Assembly (NCBI GenBank): GCA_963781215.1
Contig: CAWAFE010000002.1
Location: 62,001-126,000, forward strand
DNA: 64,000 bases
Reading direction: 5' to 3'
DNA from: AP-15 sp963781215
GTDB lineage: Bacteria; Pseudomonadota; Alphaproteobacteria; ATCC43930; CGMCC-115725
The notes under the pieces were generated by a model, which saw only the letters and a list, made by a program, of their open reading frames with translations, was not told where the DNA came from and ran no database searches. Every line of letters starts with the position of its first letter. Position 1 is the stretch's first letter. Shown here piece by piece: positions 8,550-15,880 of this stretch. A program made the position numbers and the translations under genes.

Positions 8550-8831
8550 TCGCTCCGCTCAAACGAATGTCACGCAAGCTACCATGAATAGAGCCACGGC
8601 GAGAGTGGGCATTGGGGCCTATCCACTTCTCCTTCCGCGAACGGAAGGGCAGGGGCTTCGATCCAATCGCTGAAAGGGTTCCTGAAACCGAGTTGACCGT
8701 GCCCGGCGAACGACCTACATCTGGCCTTGTGGCTGCATTGACGACCCATGGCCGGCAGGATCGGCGAATTACGGTCCCGGACCCCGCGAGGGTTCGGGCT
8801 TGCGCGATTCGCCCCATTTCCGCCGAGGACC
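8550..8831. other. intergenic region between divergent genes
   Basis: About 280 bp between the small lipoprotein (minus) and the ACT-domain gene (plus). It must hold the promoters of both. No convincing operator, hairpin or small gene was seen; short open frames here lack any recognisable protein character. Confidence 0.5.
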
Positions 8832-9137
8832 ATGCCGATGCCGCCCCTAGCTGCGCCCGTTGCTGACGACGATTTACCCGCCGCCGCTTACTTTTCCGTT
8901 CATGCCCGGGCCGAGCCGGGCGTGATGCCGCGCATCCTTGAGCAGTTCGCAAAACGTGGCCTCGTGCCCTCCGCCTGGCACAGCGCAATTTCAGAGGCCG
9001 ATCAGGCGGAGTTGAAAATCGACATCAAGATGCGCGGCCTCGATCGCGACACGACCGACTACATCGCTGCCTGCCTGCGTCAAATCGCCTTTGTCGAGGT
9101 CGTCTTGACAGCGCGGCACCGTCACGCTCCCGGCTGA
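8832..9137 (+). CDS. ACT-domain-like small protein
   Basis: A 101-residue protein whose middle (YFSVHARAEPGVMPRILEQF, then ELKIDIKMRGLD and a final VEVVLTA strand) follows the beta-alpha-beta-beta-alpha-beta plan of an ACT regulatory domain. ACT domains bind amino acids or related ligands; the short acetolactate synthase regulatory subunits are the closest model. The ligand is unknown. ATG 8832 is chosen because GAGGA lies just upstream and the ACT fold begins about 19 residues in. The following Nudix gene begins directly after the stop, so the pair is probably co-transcribed. Confidence 0.6.
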   Translation: MPMPPLAAPVADDDLPAAAYFSVHARAEPGVMPRILEQFAKRGLVPSAWHSAISEADQAELKIDIKMRGLDRDTTDYIAACLRQIAFVEVVLTARHRHAPG

Positions 9138-10007
9138 ATGGAGCCTGCGCCGGCGATGTCGTTCCGCGACCATATCGGCAGATGCAACAATTTCGACCCG
9201 GTGCGTGTCCTGCCACTCTATGCCGGACCCGACCGGATCGGGCTCGTGCGTCGCGACAATGCCGAGGCGTTGCGGCGCTTCCCCGCCGTTTTCTCGGTTG
9301 CCGAAGATCGAGTGGAATTGGCGGTGCTGGGCGACCCGGCGACGGTAAGCCGGGCCGTTGATGGGGTCGTCGATGCGCTCGTCAGCGAAAAGCAGATCCC
9401 GAAATGGCGCAACGAGACGTTCGATGTTGCCGTTCGCTGGGGCGCCCCGCCGATCTTTTGTCTCGATCGGGGCGCGGTGCCGTTTTTCGGAACCCGTGCC
9501 TACGGCGTCCACCTCAACGGTTATCGCTGCGCCGCGAACGGGCTGAGCCTATGGGTCGGCAGGCGCTCCCCCGACAAAAGGGTGGCGCCGAACAAGCTCG
9601 ACAACCTCGTCGCCGGCGGGATCGGCAACGGCCACGGGATCGAGGACACCCTGGTCAAGGAAGGAGACGAGGAAGCCTCGGTCCCGCCGGAGCTGATGGC
9701 GCGGGCGGTTCCGGCCGGCGCCGTCGCCTATCGGATGGAGACCGGGCTCGGCATCCGCGACGATGTGCTGTTCGTCTACGATCTCGACGTGCCTGCGGAT
9801 TTCGTGCCGAAGAATCGTGACGGCGAGTTTGTCGATTTCGCGCTGATGCCGGCCTCGGCCGTGCTCGACCGCATCCGCACCACCGCCGACTTCAAGTTCA
9901 ACGTCAACCTGATCATCCTCGATTTTGCCGTGCGGCATGGGATCCTGCGGCCGGACGACCCGGAATATCTCGAAGTCGCGACCGGTCTTCACCGCCGGCT
10001 CGACTGA
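9138..10007 (+). CDS. DUF4743 / Nudix hydrolase
   Basis: A 289-residue two-part protein. Residues 1-110 match the DUF4743 N-terminal region. From about 118 a Nudix fold follows, with a variant Nudix box from GGIGNGHG (160-167) to KEGDEEAS (174-181); the essential KE..EE residues are kept. This architecture is known from the Nudix part of yeast Tnr3, which hydrolyses damaged forms of thiamine diphosphate, so a metabolite-repair role is plausible but unproven. ATG 9138 abuts the ACT gene stop; ATG 9156 is an alternative. The 3' end overlaps the convergent ArsR-type regulator by 19 bp. Confidence 0.82.
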   Translation: MEPAPAMSFRDHIGRCNNFDPVRVLPLYAGPDRIGLVRRDNAEALRRFPAVFSVAEDRVELAVLGDPATVSRAVDGVVDALVSEKQIPKWRNETFDVAVRWGAPPIFCLDRGAVPFFGTRAYGVHLNGYRCAANGLSLWVGRRSPDKRVAPNKLDNLVAGGIGNGHGIEDTLVKEGDEEASVPPELMARAVPAGAVAYRMETGLGIRDDVLFVYDLDVPADFVPKNRDGEFVDFALMPASAVLDRIRTTADFKFNVNLIILDFAVRHGILRPDDPEYLEVATGLHRRLD

Positions 10008-10729
10008 AGCTGCGCGGCGCCGTCGACCCCGAACGCCTGTCGGAAGCCGGTCCGGCCCGCCGCGGTGACGGTCACAGCACGGGTGCCGTCGATGCGGCGA
10101 ACCCAGCCCCTGTCGAAGACATATGCGCATAGGGCGGCGCCCATCGCCCCGGCGATGTGCGGGCGCCGCTCGCTCCAGTCGAGACAGGGACGGCAAAAGA
10201 TCTGCCCGCGCCGCGAGCGTGCCGCCGCAGCGTCGAGGTCGAGGCCCAGATCCCGCAGAAATTCCCCGCCTTCGTCGGTGACCGCACCCCCGTCGACCGC
10301 CAGCTCGATGTCCCGCCGCTCCACAAGCGCATGGGCGATCGCCAGCGCTAGCCGGCCGGCGAGGTGGTCGTAGCAGGTTCGCGCCGCCCGCATCGCCTCG
10401 TCCCGCGGCCCGACGATCGCCGGCGGCCGGTGGCAGGGCTGCGCCCCATCCTCCTCGCCCGCGAACGTCATGATGCCCTCCAGCATCCGTGCGGCCGCCG
10501 AAGAGGCGATGCGGTGATAGCGGTGCCGGCCCTGGCGCTCCACCTCGAGCAGCCCGCCGGCGACCAGGCGGGCGAGGTGGCTGCTCGCGGTTTGCGGCGT
10601 GACGCCCGAAACCCGCGCCAGCTCGGCGGCGGTCAGCGCGCGCCCGTCCATCAGCACTGCGAGCATATTCGCCCTCGCCGGATCGCCGACGAGGGCGGTA
10701 ACCTCGGCAAAGGCCATAGTGCTGAGCAT
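9989..10729 (-). CDS. ArsR family winged-helix transcriptional regulator
   Basis: A 246-residue regulator. The N-terminal 90 residues are an ArsR/SmtB winged helix (LTAAELARVSGVTPQTASSHLARL at about 32-55, then the wing LLEVERQGRHRYHRI). The C-terminal part is about 130 residues longer than classic metal sensors and contains a cysteine pair region (IFCRPCLDWSERRPHIAG) found in a larger alphaproteobacterial branch of unknown effector. Typical metal-binding ELCVCDL is absent, so metal sensing is not supported. No adjacent partner operon is obvious. Start at ATG 10729; ATG 10717 is an alternative. Confidence 0.82.
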   Translation of the reverse strand: MLSTMAFAEVTALVGDPARANMLAVLMDGRALTAAELARVSGVTPQTASSHLARLVAGGLLEVERQGRHRYHRIASSAAARMLEGIMTFAGEEDGAQPCHRPPAIVGPRDEAMRAARTCYDHLAGRLALAIAHALVERRDIELAVDGGAVTDEGGEFLRDLGLDLDAAAARSRRGQIFCRPCLDWSERRPHIAGAMGAALCAYVFDRGWVRRIDGTRAVTVTAAGRTGFRQAFGVDGAAQLQSSRR

Positions 10730-10822
10730 GGATAACGCTCCCTTTTGCGATTCCCCGTGGTTGAATCTATGCCTGACAGGGCCGGCGAAGCTTCGGATTC
10801 GGCCGCAGCACCGGTCCCCACC

Positions 10823-11686
10823 TCACGTCTGCCGGGAGCAGGCGAGCGCGAGTATTCCCGCCGCGCTCGTCCCGCTCGCCCGCATAGACCGGACGGTCGG
10901 CGCGCGGTCGCGCTTGGCGAGGCGGCGCCCAGCTTCGTCGGTCAGAAGCGCATGGTGGCGATACCGCGGGGTCGGCAGCCCAAGCAGCGCCTGCAGCACA
11001 CGGTGGATATGCGTCGCTGGAACCAGGTCTTCGCCGCGGGTGACCAGGGTCACGTCCTGGACCGCGTCGTCGACGGTGACCGCGAGGTGATAGCTCGCCG
11101 GAAATTCCTTGCGGGCAAGGATGACGTCGCCCTGCGGCGCGGCGTCGGCCGGTACCCGGCGCGGCGCGCCGCTGCGGTCCTCGATCCAGTCGAGTGGGCC
11201 GGTCAGCGCGAGCGCCCGGCCGAGATCGAGCCGCAACGCGTAATCGGCCGCCGAGCTCTGCCTTTCGGCGCGTGCAGCTCGGCCGAGCCGGCGGCAGGTG
11301 CCGGGATAGGGCGGTCCCGCCTCGCCTTGCGGCGCGCCGCCGGCACGGGCCATCTCGGCCCGGATTTCGCGTCGCGTGCAAAAGCAGGGATAGAGCAGGT
11401 CGAGCGCCTCCAGCCGCCCGAGCGCCCGGCGGTAGTCGTCGAAATGTTCGGACTGGTGGCGCACCTCGCCGTCCCAATCGAGCCCGAGCCAAGCCAGGTC
11501 CTCGAGGATCGCTGCCGCGTATTCCTCGCGGCAGCGGCTCCGGTCGATATCCTCGATCCGCAGAAGAAATTGCCCGCCACAGCACCGAGCCGCCTGCCAG
11601 CCCTCGAACGCCGAACGGACATGGCCAAGGTGCAGATATCCCGTCGGGCTCGGCGCAAACCGCGTCACCGTCGGCCAGACCGTCAC
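10823..11686 (-). CDS. gluQ: glutamyl-Q tRNA(Asp) synthetase
   Basis: A 287-residue GluRS paralogue lacking the anticodon-binding domain. It activates glutamate and attaches it to queuosine-34 of tRNA(Asp). The class I signature is FAPSPTGYLHLGH near residue 9, the zinc site cysteines appear in CFCTRREI and YPGTCRRL, and the KMSKS loop is represented by RRLAKRD. The length and loss of the C-terminal domain distinguish it from true GltX. Starts are GTG 11686 (chosen, nine residues before the HIGH block) or GTG 11710; the open frame beyond that is antisense noise. It is divergent from the hydrolase at 11770. Confidence 0.9.
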   Translation of the reverse strand: MTVWPTVTRFAPSPTGYLHLGHVRSAFEGWQAARCCGGQFLLRIEDIDRSRCREEYAAAILEDLAWLGLDWDGEVRHQSEHFDDYRRALGRLEALDLLYPCFCTRREIRAEMARAGGAPQGEAGPPYPGTCRRLGRAARAERQSSAADYALRLDLGRALALTGPLDWIEDRSGAPRRVPADAAPQGDVILARKEFPASYHLAVTVDDAVQDVTLVTRGEDLVPATHIHRVLQALLGLPTPRYRHHALLTDEAGRRLAKRDRAPTVRSMRASGTSAAGILALACSRQT

Positions 11687-11769
11687 CGGTCGGTCCAGCG
11701 TGGATGACACGGGCGCCCGGTTTCGGCTATGCCTGAGCCATTGCGCTGATTTTGCGAAAGACGCTGTCG

Positions 11770-12435
11770 ATGCTGTCCACCCTGTCCGGCCCGTCCCGCC
11801 CGCCCGCGTCCGGCGGCAAGCCGAGCCGTCTGGTCGTCCTGCTCCACGGGCTGGGTGCCGACGGCAACGATTTGATCGGGCTGGCACCCTACTGGGCGTC
11901 GCTGCTGCCCGAGGCCGAGTTCCTGTCGCCGAACGCGCCCTTCCCGTGCGACATGGCGCCCTACGGCTATCAGTGGTTCAGCGCGCAGGACCGCAGCCCG
12001 GCGGCGGTGTTGGCAGGGGTGCGCGCGGCCGCACCGATGCTCGACGCCTTCATCGACGAGGCGCTGGCAGAGCGGGGACTCGGCGACGGCGAACTGGCGC
12101 TCGTCGGGTTTTCGCAGGGCACGATGATGTCGCTCTTTGTCGGGCTGCGCCGCGCCGTGGCCGCGGCCGGCATCGTCGGCTATTCGGGAAGGCTCCTCGC
12201 CCCCGAGCTGCTGCCAAGCGAGCTGCGCTCGCGCCCGCCGGTATTGCTGGTGCACGGCACAGAGGACCCGCTTGTCCCCTATAGCTCGCTGGCCGCCGCG
12301 GAGACCGCCCTGAAGTCTGACGGCGTCCCGGTCGAGACCCTGAGCTGCCCCGGCATCGGCCATTCGATCGACCAGGAGGGGCTGCAGCGCGGCGGGCATT
12401 TTCTCAAGGGCGTCCTTGCGGGAGCGACGTCTTGA
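11770..12435 (+). CDS. phospholipase/carboxylesterase family alpha/beta hydrolase
   Basis: A serine hydrolase of 221 residues from ATG 11770 (a TTG at 11752 would add six). The oxyanion segment LVVLLHGLGADGNDL is near residue 20. The catalytic triad is Ser115 (GFSQG), Asp166 (GTEDPLVP) and His198 (GIGHSID). The family includes carboxylesterases and acyl-protein thioesterases of broad specificity; the natural substrate is unknown. No signal peptide, so cytoplasmic. Its 3' end overlaps the convergent tlpA-like gene by 32 bp. Confidence 0.88.
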   Translation: MLSTLSGPSRPPASGGKPSRLVVLLHGLGADGNDLIGLAPYWASLLPEAEFLSPNAPFPCDMAPYGYQWFSAQDRSPAAVLAGVRAAAPMLDAFIDEALAERGLGDGELALVGFSQGTMMSLFVGLRRAVAAAGIVGYSGRLLAPELLPSELRSRPPVLLVHGTEDPLVPYSSLAAAETALKSDGVPVETLSCPGIGHSIDQEGLQRGGHFLKGVLAGATS

Positions 12436-12982
12436 CCACCCCGTCCGGTTCAAGGAACGGTTCGAGCGCTTTCAGCATCCTGGGCGAATCCCATACGGCC
12501 TCGCCATCGACCCGGCCGACCACCTTCCCCGCCCGATCGATCAGAAAGCTGGAGGGCAGGCCCTCGACCTTGAAGGCCCGACCGACGGCGCTCTTTGGAT
12601 CGAGATAGACCTTGACCGATTTTAGCCCGAGCTTGGCGAGAAAGGTTTCGACCGCCTTGGCGCCCCCCCGGTCCTCGGAGATGGCGATAACAGTCATCCT
12701 GTCGCCGAGCCGATCCTGCGCGCGCTCCAGCGACGGCATCTCCCTGATGCAGGGCGCGCACCAGGTGGCCCACAGATTGACGAGCAGGAACTTGCCGGCA
12801 AAATCGTCGAGGCTGAAGCTGCCGCCGTCGGCATCGGCAAACGATATCGCCGGCGCCGGTTGTGGCGGTAGGATCGGGACGAGTTCGCCGAGCCGGCCTG
12901 GCCCCACCGTCTCGTTCGCCGCGGTGCCGAGGCTCGCCAGCCCGATCAGCATCCCCACCATCACGGGGCGGCCCCACCTCAT
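12404..12982 (-). CDS. TlpA/ResA-like thiol:disulfide oxidoreductase
   Basis: A 192-residue membrane-anchored or periplasmic thioredoxin-fold protein. Residues 1-22 are a signal/anchor. The active site is CAPC at 75-78 (NLWATWCAPCIREMPSLE), and the rest follows AhpC/TSA-Redoxin topology (ISEDRGGAKAVETFLAKLG, then GLPSSFLIDRAGKVVGRVDG with the cis-proline). Such proteins reduce cysteines in cytochrome c maturation or copper-site assembly. ATG 12982 is chosen for a GGGAGGA ribosome site seven bases upstream and because the signal peptide starts there. It is divergent from argH with only 30 bp between, a layout often seen for this pair. Confidence 0.9.
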   Translation of the reverse strand: MRWGRPVMVGMLIGLASLGTAANETVGPGRLGELVPILPPQPAPAISFADADGGSFSLDDFAGKFLLVNLWATWCAPCIREMPSLERAQDRLGDRMTVIAISEDRGGAKAVETFLAKLGLKSVKVYLDPKSAVGRAFKVEGLPSSFLIDRAGKVVGRVDGEAVWDSPRMLKALEPFLEPDGVVKTSLPQGRP

Positions 12983-13012
12983 GCTTTCGTCCTCCCGTTC
13001 GGGCGGGAAACC

Positions 13013-14437
13013 GTGACCCGCGCGAAAAGGCCGGGCGACGCCGCGGCCGCCGTCCCCGCGAGCCTGCAATGGGGCGGACGCTTTACCGGCGGTCCGGTCG
13101 AGATCATGCGCCAGATCAATGCCTCGATCGATTTCGACAAGCGCCTTTACGCCGAAGACATCGCCGGCTCGCAGGCGCACTGCACCATGCTGGTCGCCCA
13201 GCGCATCATCATGCCTGAAGATGGCGCCGCCATAGCCGCCGGTCTAGACCAGATCAAGGTAGAGATCGAAACCGGCGGCTTCTTCTTCAGCGCGGAGCGC
13301 GAAGACATCCACATGAATATCGAGGCGCGCCTAGCCGAGCTGATCGGGTCGGCGGCCGGCCGCCTCCACACCGCGCGCTCGCGCAACGACCAGGTCGCTA
13401 CCGATTTTCGTCTATGGCTGCGCGGCGCCATCGACCGCCTCGATGCGGCGATGCGCGAGCTGCAGCGCGCGCTGATCGACCGCGCTGAGGCGGAAGCCGG
13501 CACGGTGATGCCGGGCTATACCCATCTGCAGATCGCCCAGCCGGTGACTCTCGGCCACCATTTGCTGGCCTATGTCGAGATGATCGGGCGCGACCGCGGC
13601 CGGCTCGCCGATTGTCGCCGACGGCTGAACGAGTCGCCACTTGGCGCCGCCGCGCTCGCCGGCACCTCCTTTTCGATCGACCGGCACATGACCGCCGCGG
13701 CGCTCGGCTTCGACCGCCCCGCGGCGAACTCGCTCGATGCCGTCTCCGACCGCGATTTCGCGATCGAGTTCCTCGCTGCCGCAGCGATGGCCGGGGTGCA
13801 TCTCTCGCGCTTTGCCGAGGAGATCGTCTTGTGGTGCAGCGACGGGTTCGGCTTTATCGCGCTGAGCGACGCCTTCACCACCGGCAGCTCGATCATGCCG
13901 CAAAAGCGCAACCCGGACGCCGCCGAGCTGGTCCGGGCCAAGACCGGCCGGCTGAACGGGTCGCTCGTGGCACTCCTGACGGTGATGAAAGGCCTGCCGC
14001 TCGCCTATGGCAAGGACATGCAGGAGGACAAGCTTCCGGTGTTTGAGGCGGTCGACGCGCTGGAATTGTCGCTCGCCGCGACGACCGGCATGGTGCAGGA
14101 CATGCGGCCCGACCGCGCCCGCCTGCGCGCCGCCGCCGAGCGCGGGTTCTCGACCGCGACCGACCTTGCCGACTGGCTCGTCCGCGTCGCCGGCCTGCCA
14201 TTCCGACAGGCGCATCTCGCGACCGGCCGGATCGTCGCCCGGGCAGAGGCTGTAGGCCGCACGCTCGCCGAGATGCCGCTCGCCGAGATGCAGGCGGTCG
14301 AGCCCGCGATCACCCCGGCGGTCTTCGACGTGCTCGACGTCGATCGCTCGGTGGCGAGCCGGACGAGCCTGGGCGGCACCGCGCCCGAGCAAGTCCGCGC
14401 TGCCGCTGTCGCGGCGCGGCGGCGGTTTCTGGAATGA
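13013..14437 (+). CDS. argH: argininosuccinate lyase
   Basis: Last step of arginine synthesis: argininosuccinate to arginine and fumarate. The 474-residue protein shows the N-terminal WGGRFTGGP, the fumarase-superfamily signature GSSIMPQKRNPD starting at about residue 290, and TARSRNDQVATDFRLW and PGYTHLQ motifs of the tetrameric active site. The start is GTG 13013; family alignment begins about 18 residues later. The stop overlaps the ATG of the lptM-like gene, and lysA follows, giving an argH-lptM-lysA operon. Confidence 0.97.
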   Translation: MTRAKRPGDAAAAVPASLQWGGRFTGGPVEIMRQINASIDFDKRLYAEDIAGSQAHCTMLVAQRIIMPEDGAAIAAGLDQIKVEIETGGFFFSAEREDIHMNIEARLAELIGSAAGRLHTARSRNDQVATDFRLWLRGAIDRLDAAMRELQRALIDRAEAEAGTVMPGYTHLQIAQPVTLGHHLLAYVEMIGRDRGRLADCRRRLNESPLGAAALAGTSFSIDRHMTAAALGFDRPAANSLDAVSDRDFAIEFLAAAAMAGVHLSRFAEEIVLWCSDGFGFIALSDAFTTGSSIMPQKRNPDAAELVRAKTGRLNGSLVALLTVMKGLPLAYGKDMQEDKLPVFEAVDALELSLAATTGMVQDMRPDRARLRAAAERGFSTATDLADWLVRVAGLPFRQAHLATGRIVARAEAVGRTLAEMPLAEMQAVEPAITPAVFDVLDVDRSVASRTSLGGTAPEQVRAAAVAARRRFLE

Positions 14438-14580
14438 GCGGCCGTTGCCGGGCATTCGGCACCCTGGCTCTCGTCGCGCTGTTTCTCGCGCTGACCCTGA
14501 CCGGCTGCGGCAGGAAGAATTCGCCAGTGCCGCCGCCCGGCGTTCCCGATACCTATCCGCGATCCTACCCCAGTGAATGA
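14434..14580 (+). CDS. lptM: small lipoprotein, LptM (YifL)-like
   Basis: A 48-residue lipoprotein in the argH-lysA gap, easily missed by length cut-offs. A hydrophobic signal (TLALVALFLALTL) ends in the lipobox LTGC with Cys25, followed by GRKNSPVPPPG, the usual short Gly/Pro-rich mature tail. LptM assists maturation of the LptD/E lipopolysaccharide translocon in the outer membrane. Position between argH and lysA is the classic location of this family. Start ATG 14434 overlaps the argH stop (ATGA); the stop codon overlaps the lysA GTG start. Confidence 0.8.
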   Translation: MSGRCRAFGTLALVALFLALTLTGCGRKNSPVPPPGVPDTYPRSYPSE

Positions 14581-15880
14581 ATTCTTCACCTATCGCGACG
14601 GCGAGCTGCACACTGAGAACGTCCCGATCGCGCGGATTGCGGCCGAGGTCGGGACCCCGGTCTATGTATATTCGGCCGCCGCCTTTATCGCCCAGTATCG
14701 CCGCTTTGCCGAGGCCTTCCTCCCCGAGCAGCCGATGATCTGCTATGCGGTGAAGGCCAACTCGAATCTGGCGGTGCTGCGGGTCTTCGCCGGGCTGGGC
14801 GCCGGGGCGGATGTCGTGTCGGAGGGGGAATTGCGCCGTGCGCTGGCAGCCGGCATCCCGGCCGAGCGGATCGTCTTTTCCGGGGTCGGCAAGACGCGGG
14901 CCGAGCTCGAATTCGCGGGCGCGAGCGACATCCATCAGATCAATGTCGAGTCGGTGCCGGAATTGCGGCGGCTGAGCGCGGTAGCCGCGGCGAGCCGGCG
15001 GACGGCGCGGGTGGCGATCCGGGTCAACCCCGATGTCGACGCCGGCAGCCATGACGGCATCTCGACCGGCCGCAAGGGCGACAAGTTCGGCATCCCGCAT
15101 GAAGACGCGGTTGCCGCCTATCGCCTCGCCGCCGATCTGCCGGGGGTCGAGCCGGTCGGGCTCGCCGTGCATATCGGGTCGAAGATCGAGGAGCTGGGGC
15201 CGAGCCGGCTCGCCTTCGAGCGCCTCGCCGAGCTGGTGCGGGAATTGCGCGCCGAGGGCCTGTCGGTCCGCCGCGCCGATCTCGGCGGCGGGCTGACCGT
15301 GCCCTACGAGGATGGCGACCGGGCGGTGAGCCCGGCCGAATACGCGAAGATGGTCGGCGCGGTGTTCGGCAAGCTCGACCTCGCGCTCACGTTCGAGCCG
15401 GGGCGGTTTCTGGTCGGAGCCGGCGGGGTGCTGGTCGCGTCGGTCGAGTACGTCAAGGAGAGTTTGGGGCATCCGGTCATTGTCGTCGATGCGGCCATGA
15501 ACGATCTGATCCGCCCGGCCCTCTACGAGGCCTTTCACGAAATCGTGCCGGTGCGCGAGCCGGGCCGGAACGCGATCCCGTCGCCGGCCAATATCGTCGG
15601 GCCGGTCTGCGAGAGCACCGATACGTTCGCGAAGGCGCGCGACCTGCCGCCGCTCGGCGAGGGCGATCTCGTCGCCTTCGCCGCGACGGGGGCGTACGGG
15701 GCGGTCATGAGCTCGACCTACAACAGCCGCTTGTTGGTGCCGGAGGTACTTGTCGCCGCCGATCGTTTTGCGGTGATCCGCGCGCGGCCGAGCTATGATG
15801 ATATGCTGTCGCGCGATACCGTTCCTGCTTGGCTCTCCGAGCTGTCGGAGGAGCCGGTGCGGAAGCGAGGTGCCGCATGA
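14573..15880 (+). CDS. lysA: diaminopimelate decarboxylase
   Basis: PLP enzyme converting meso-diaminopimelate to lysine, 435 residues. The PLP lysine is K61 in CYAVKANSN; the glycine loop DLGGGLTVPY and the phosphate-binding EPGRFLVG follow, and the cysteine-containing GPVCESTD of the partner-subunit active site is near residue 345. The start is GTG 14573, which overlaps the preceding small lipoprotein gene by eight bases and puts the conserved FTYRDGELHTE immediately after the start. The stop overlaps the start of the next gene. Confidence 0.97.
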   Translation: MNEFFTYRDGELHTENVPIARIAAEVGTPVYVYSAAAFIAQYRRFAEAFLPEQPMICYAVKANSNLAVLRVFAGLGAGADVVSEGELRRALAAGIPAERIVFSGVGKTRAELEFAGASDIHQINVESVPELRRLSAVAAASRRTARVAIRVNPDVDAGSHDGISTGRKGDKFGIPHEDAVAAYRLAADLPGVEPVGLAVHIGSKIEELGPSRLAFERLAELVRELRAEGLSVRRADLGGGLTVPYEDGDRAVSPAEYAKMVGAVFGKLDLALTFEPGRFLVGAGGVLVASVEYVKESLGHPVIVVDAAMNDLIRPALYEAFHEIVPVREPGRNAIPSPANIVGPVCESTDTFAKARDLPPLGEGDLVAFAATGAYGAVMSSTYNSRLLVPEVLVAADRFAVIRARPSYDDMLSRDTVPAWLSELSEEPVRKRGAA

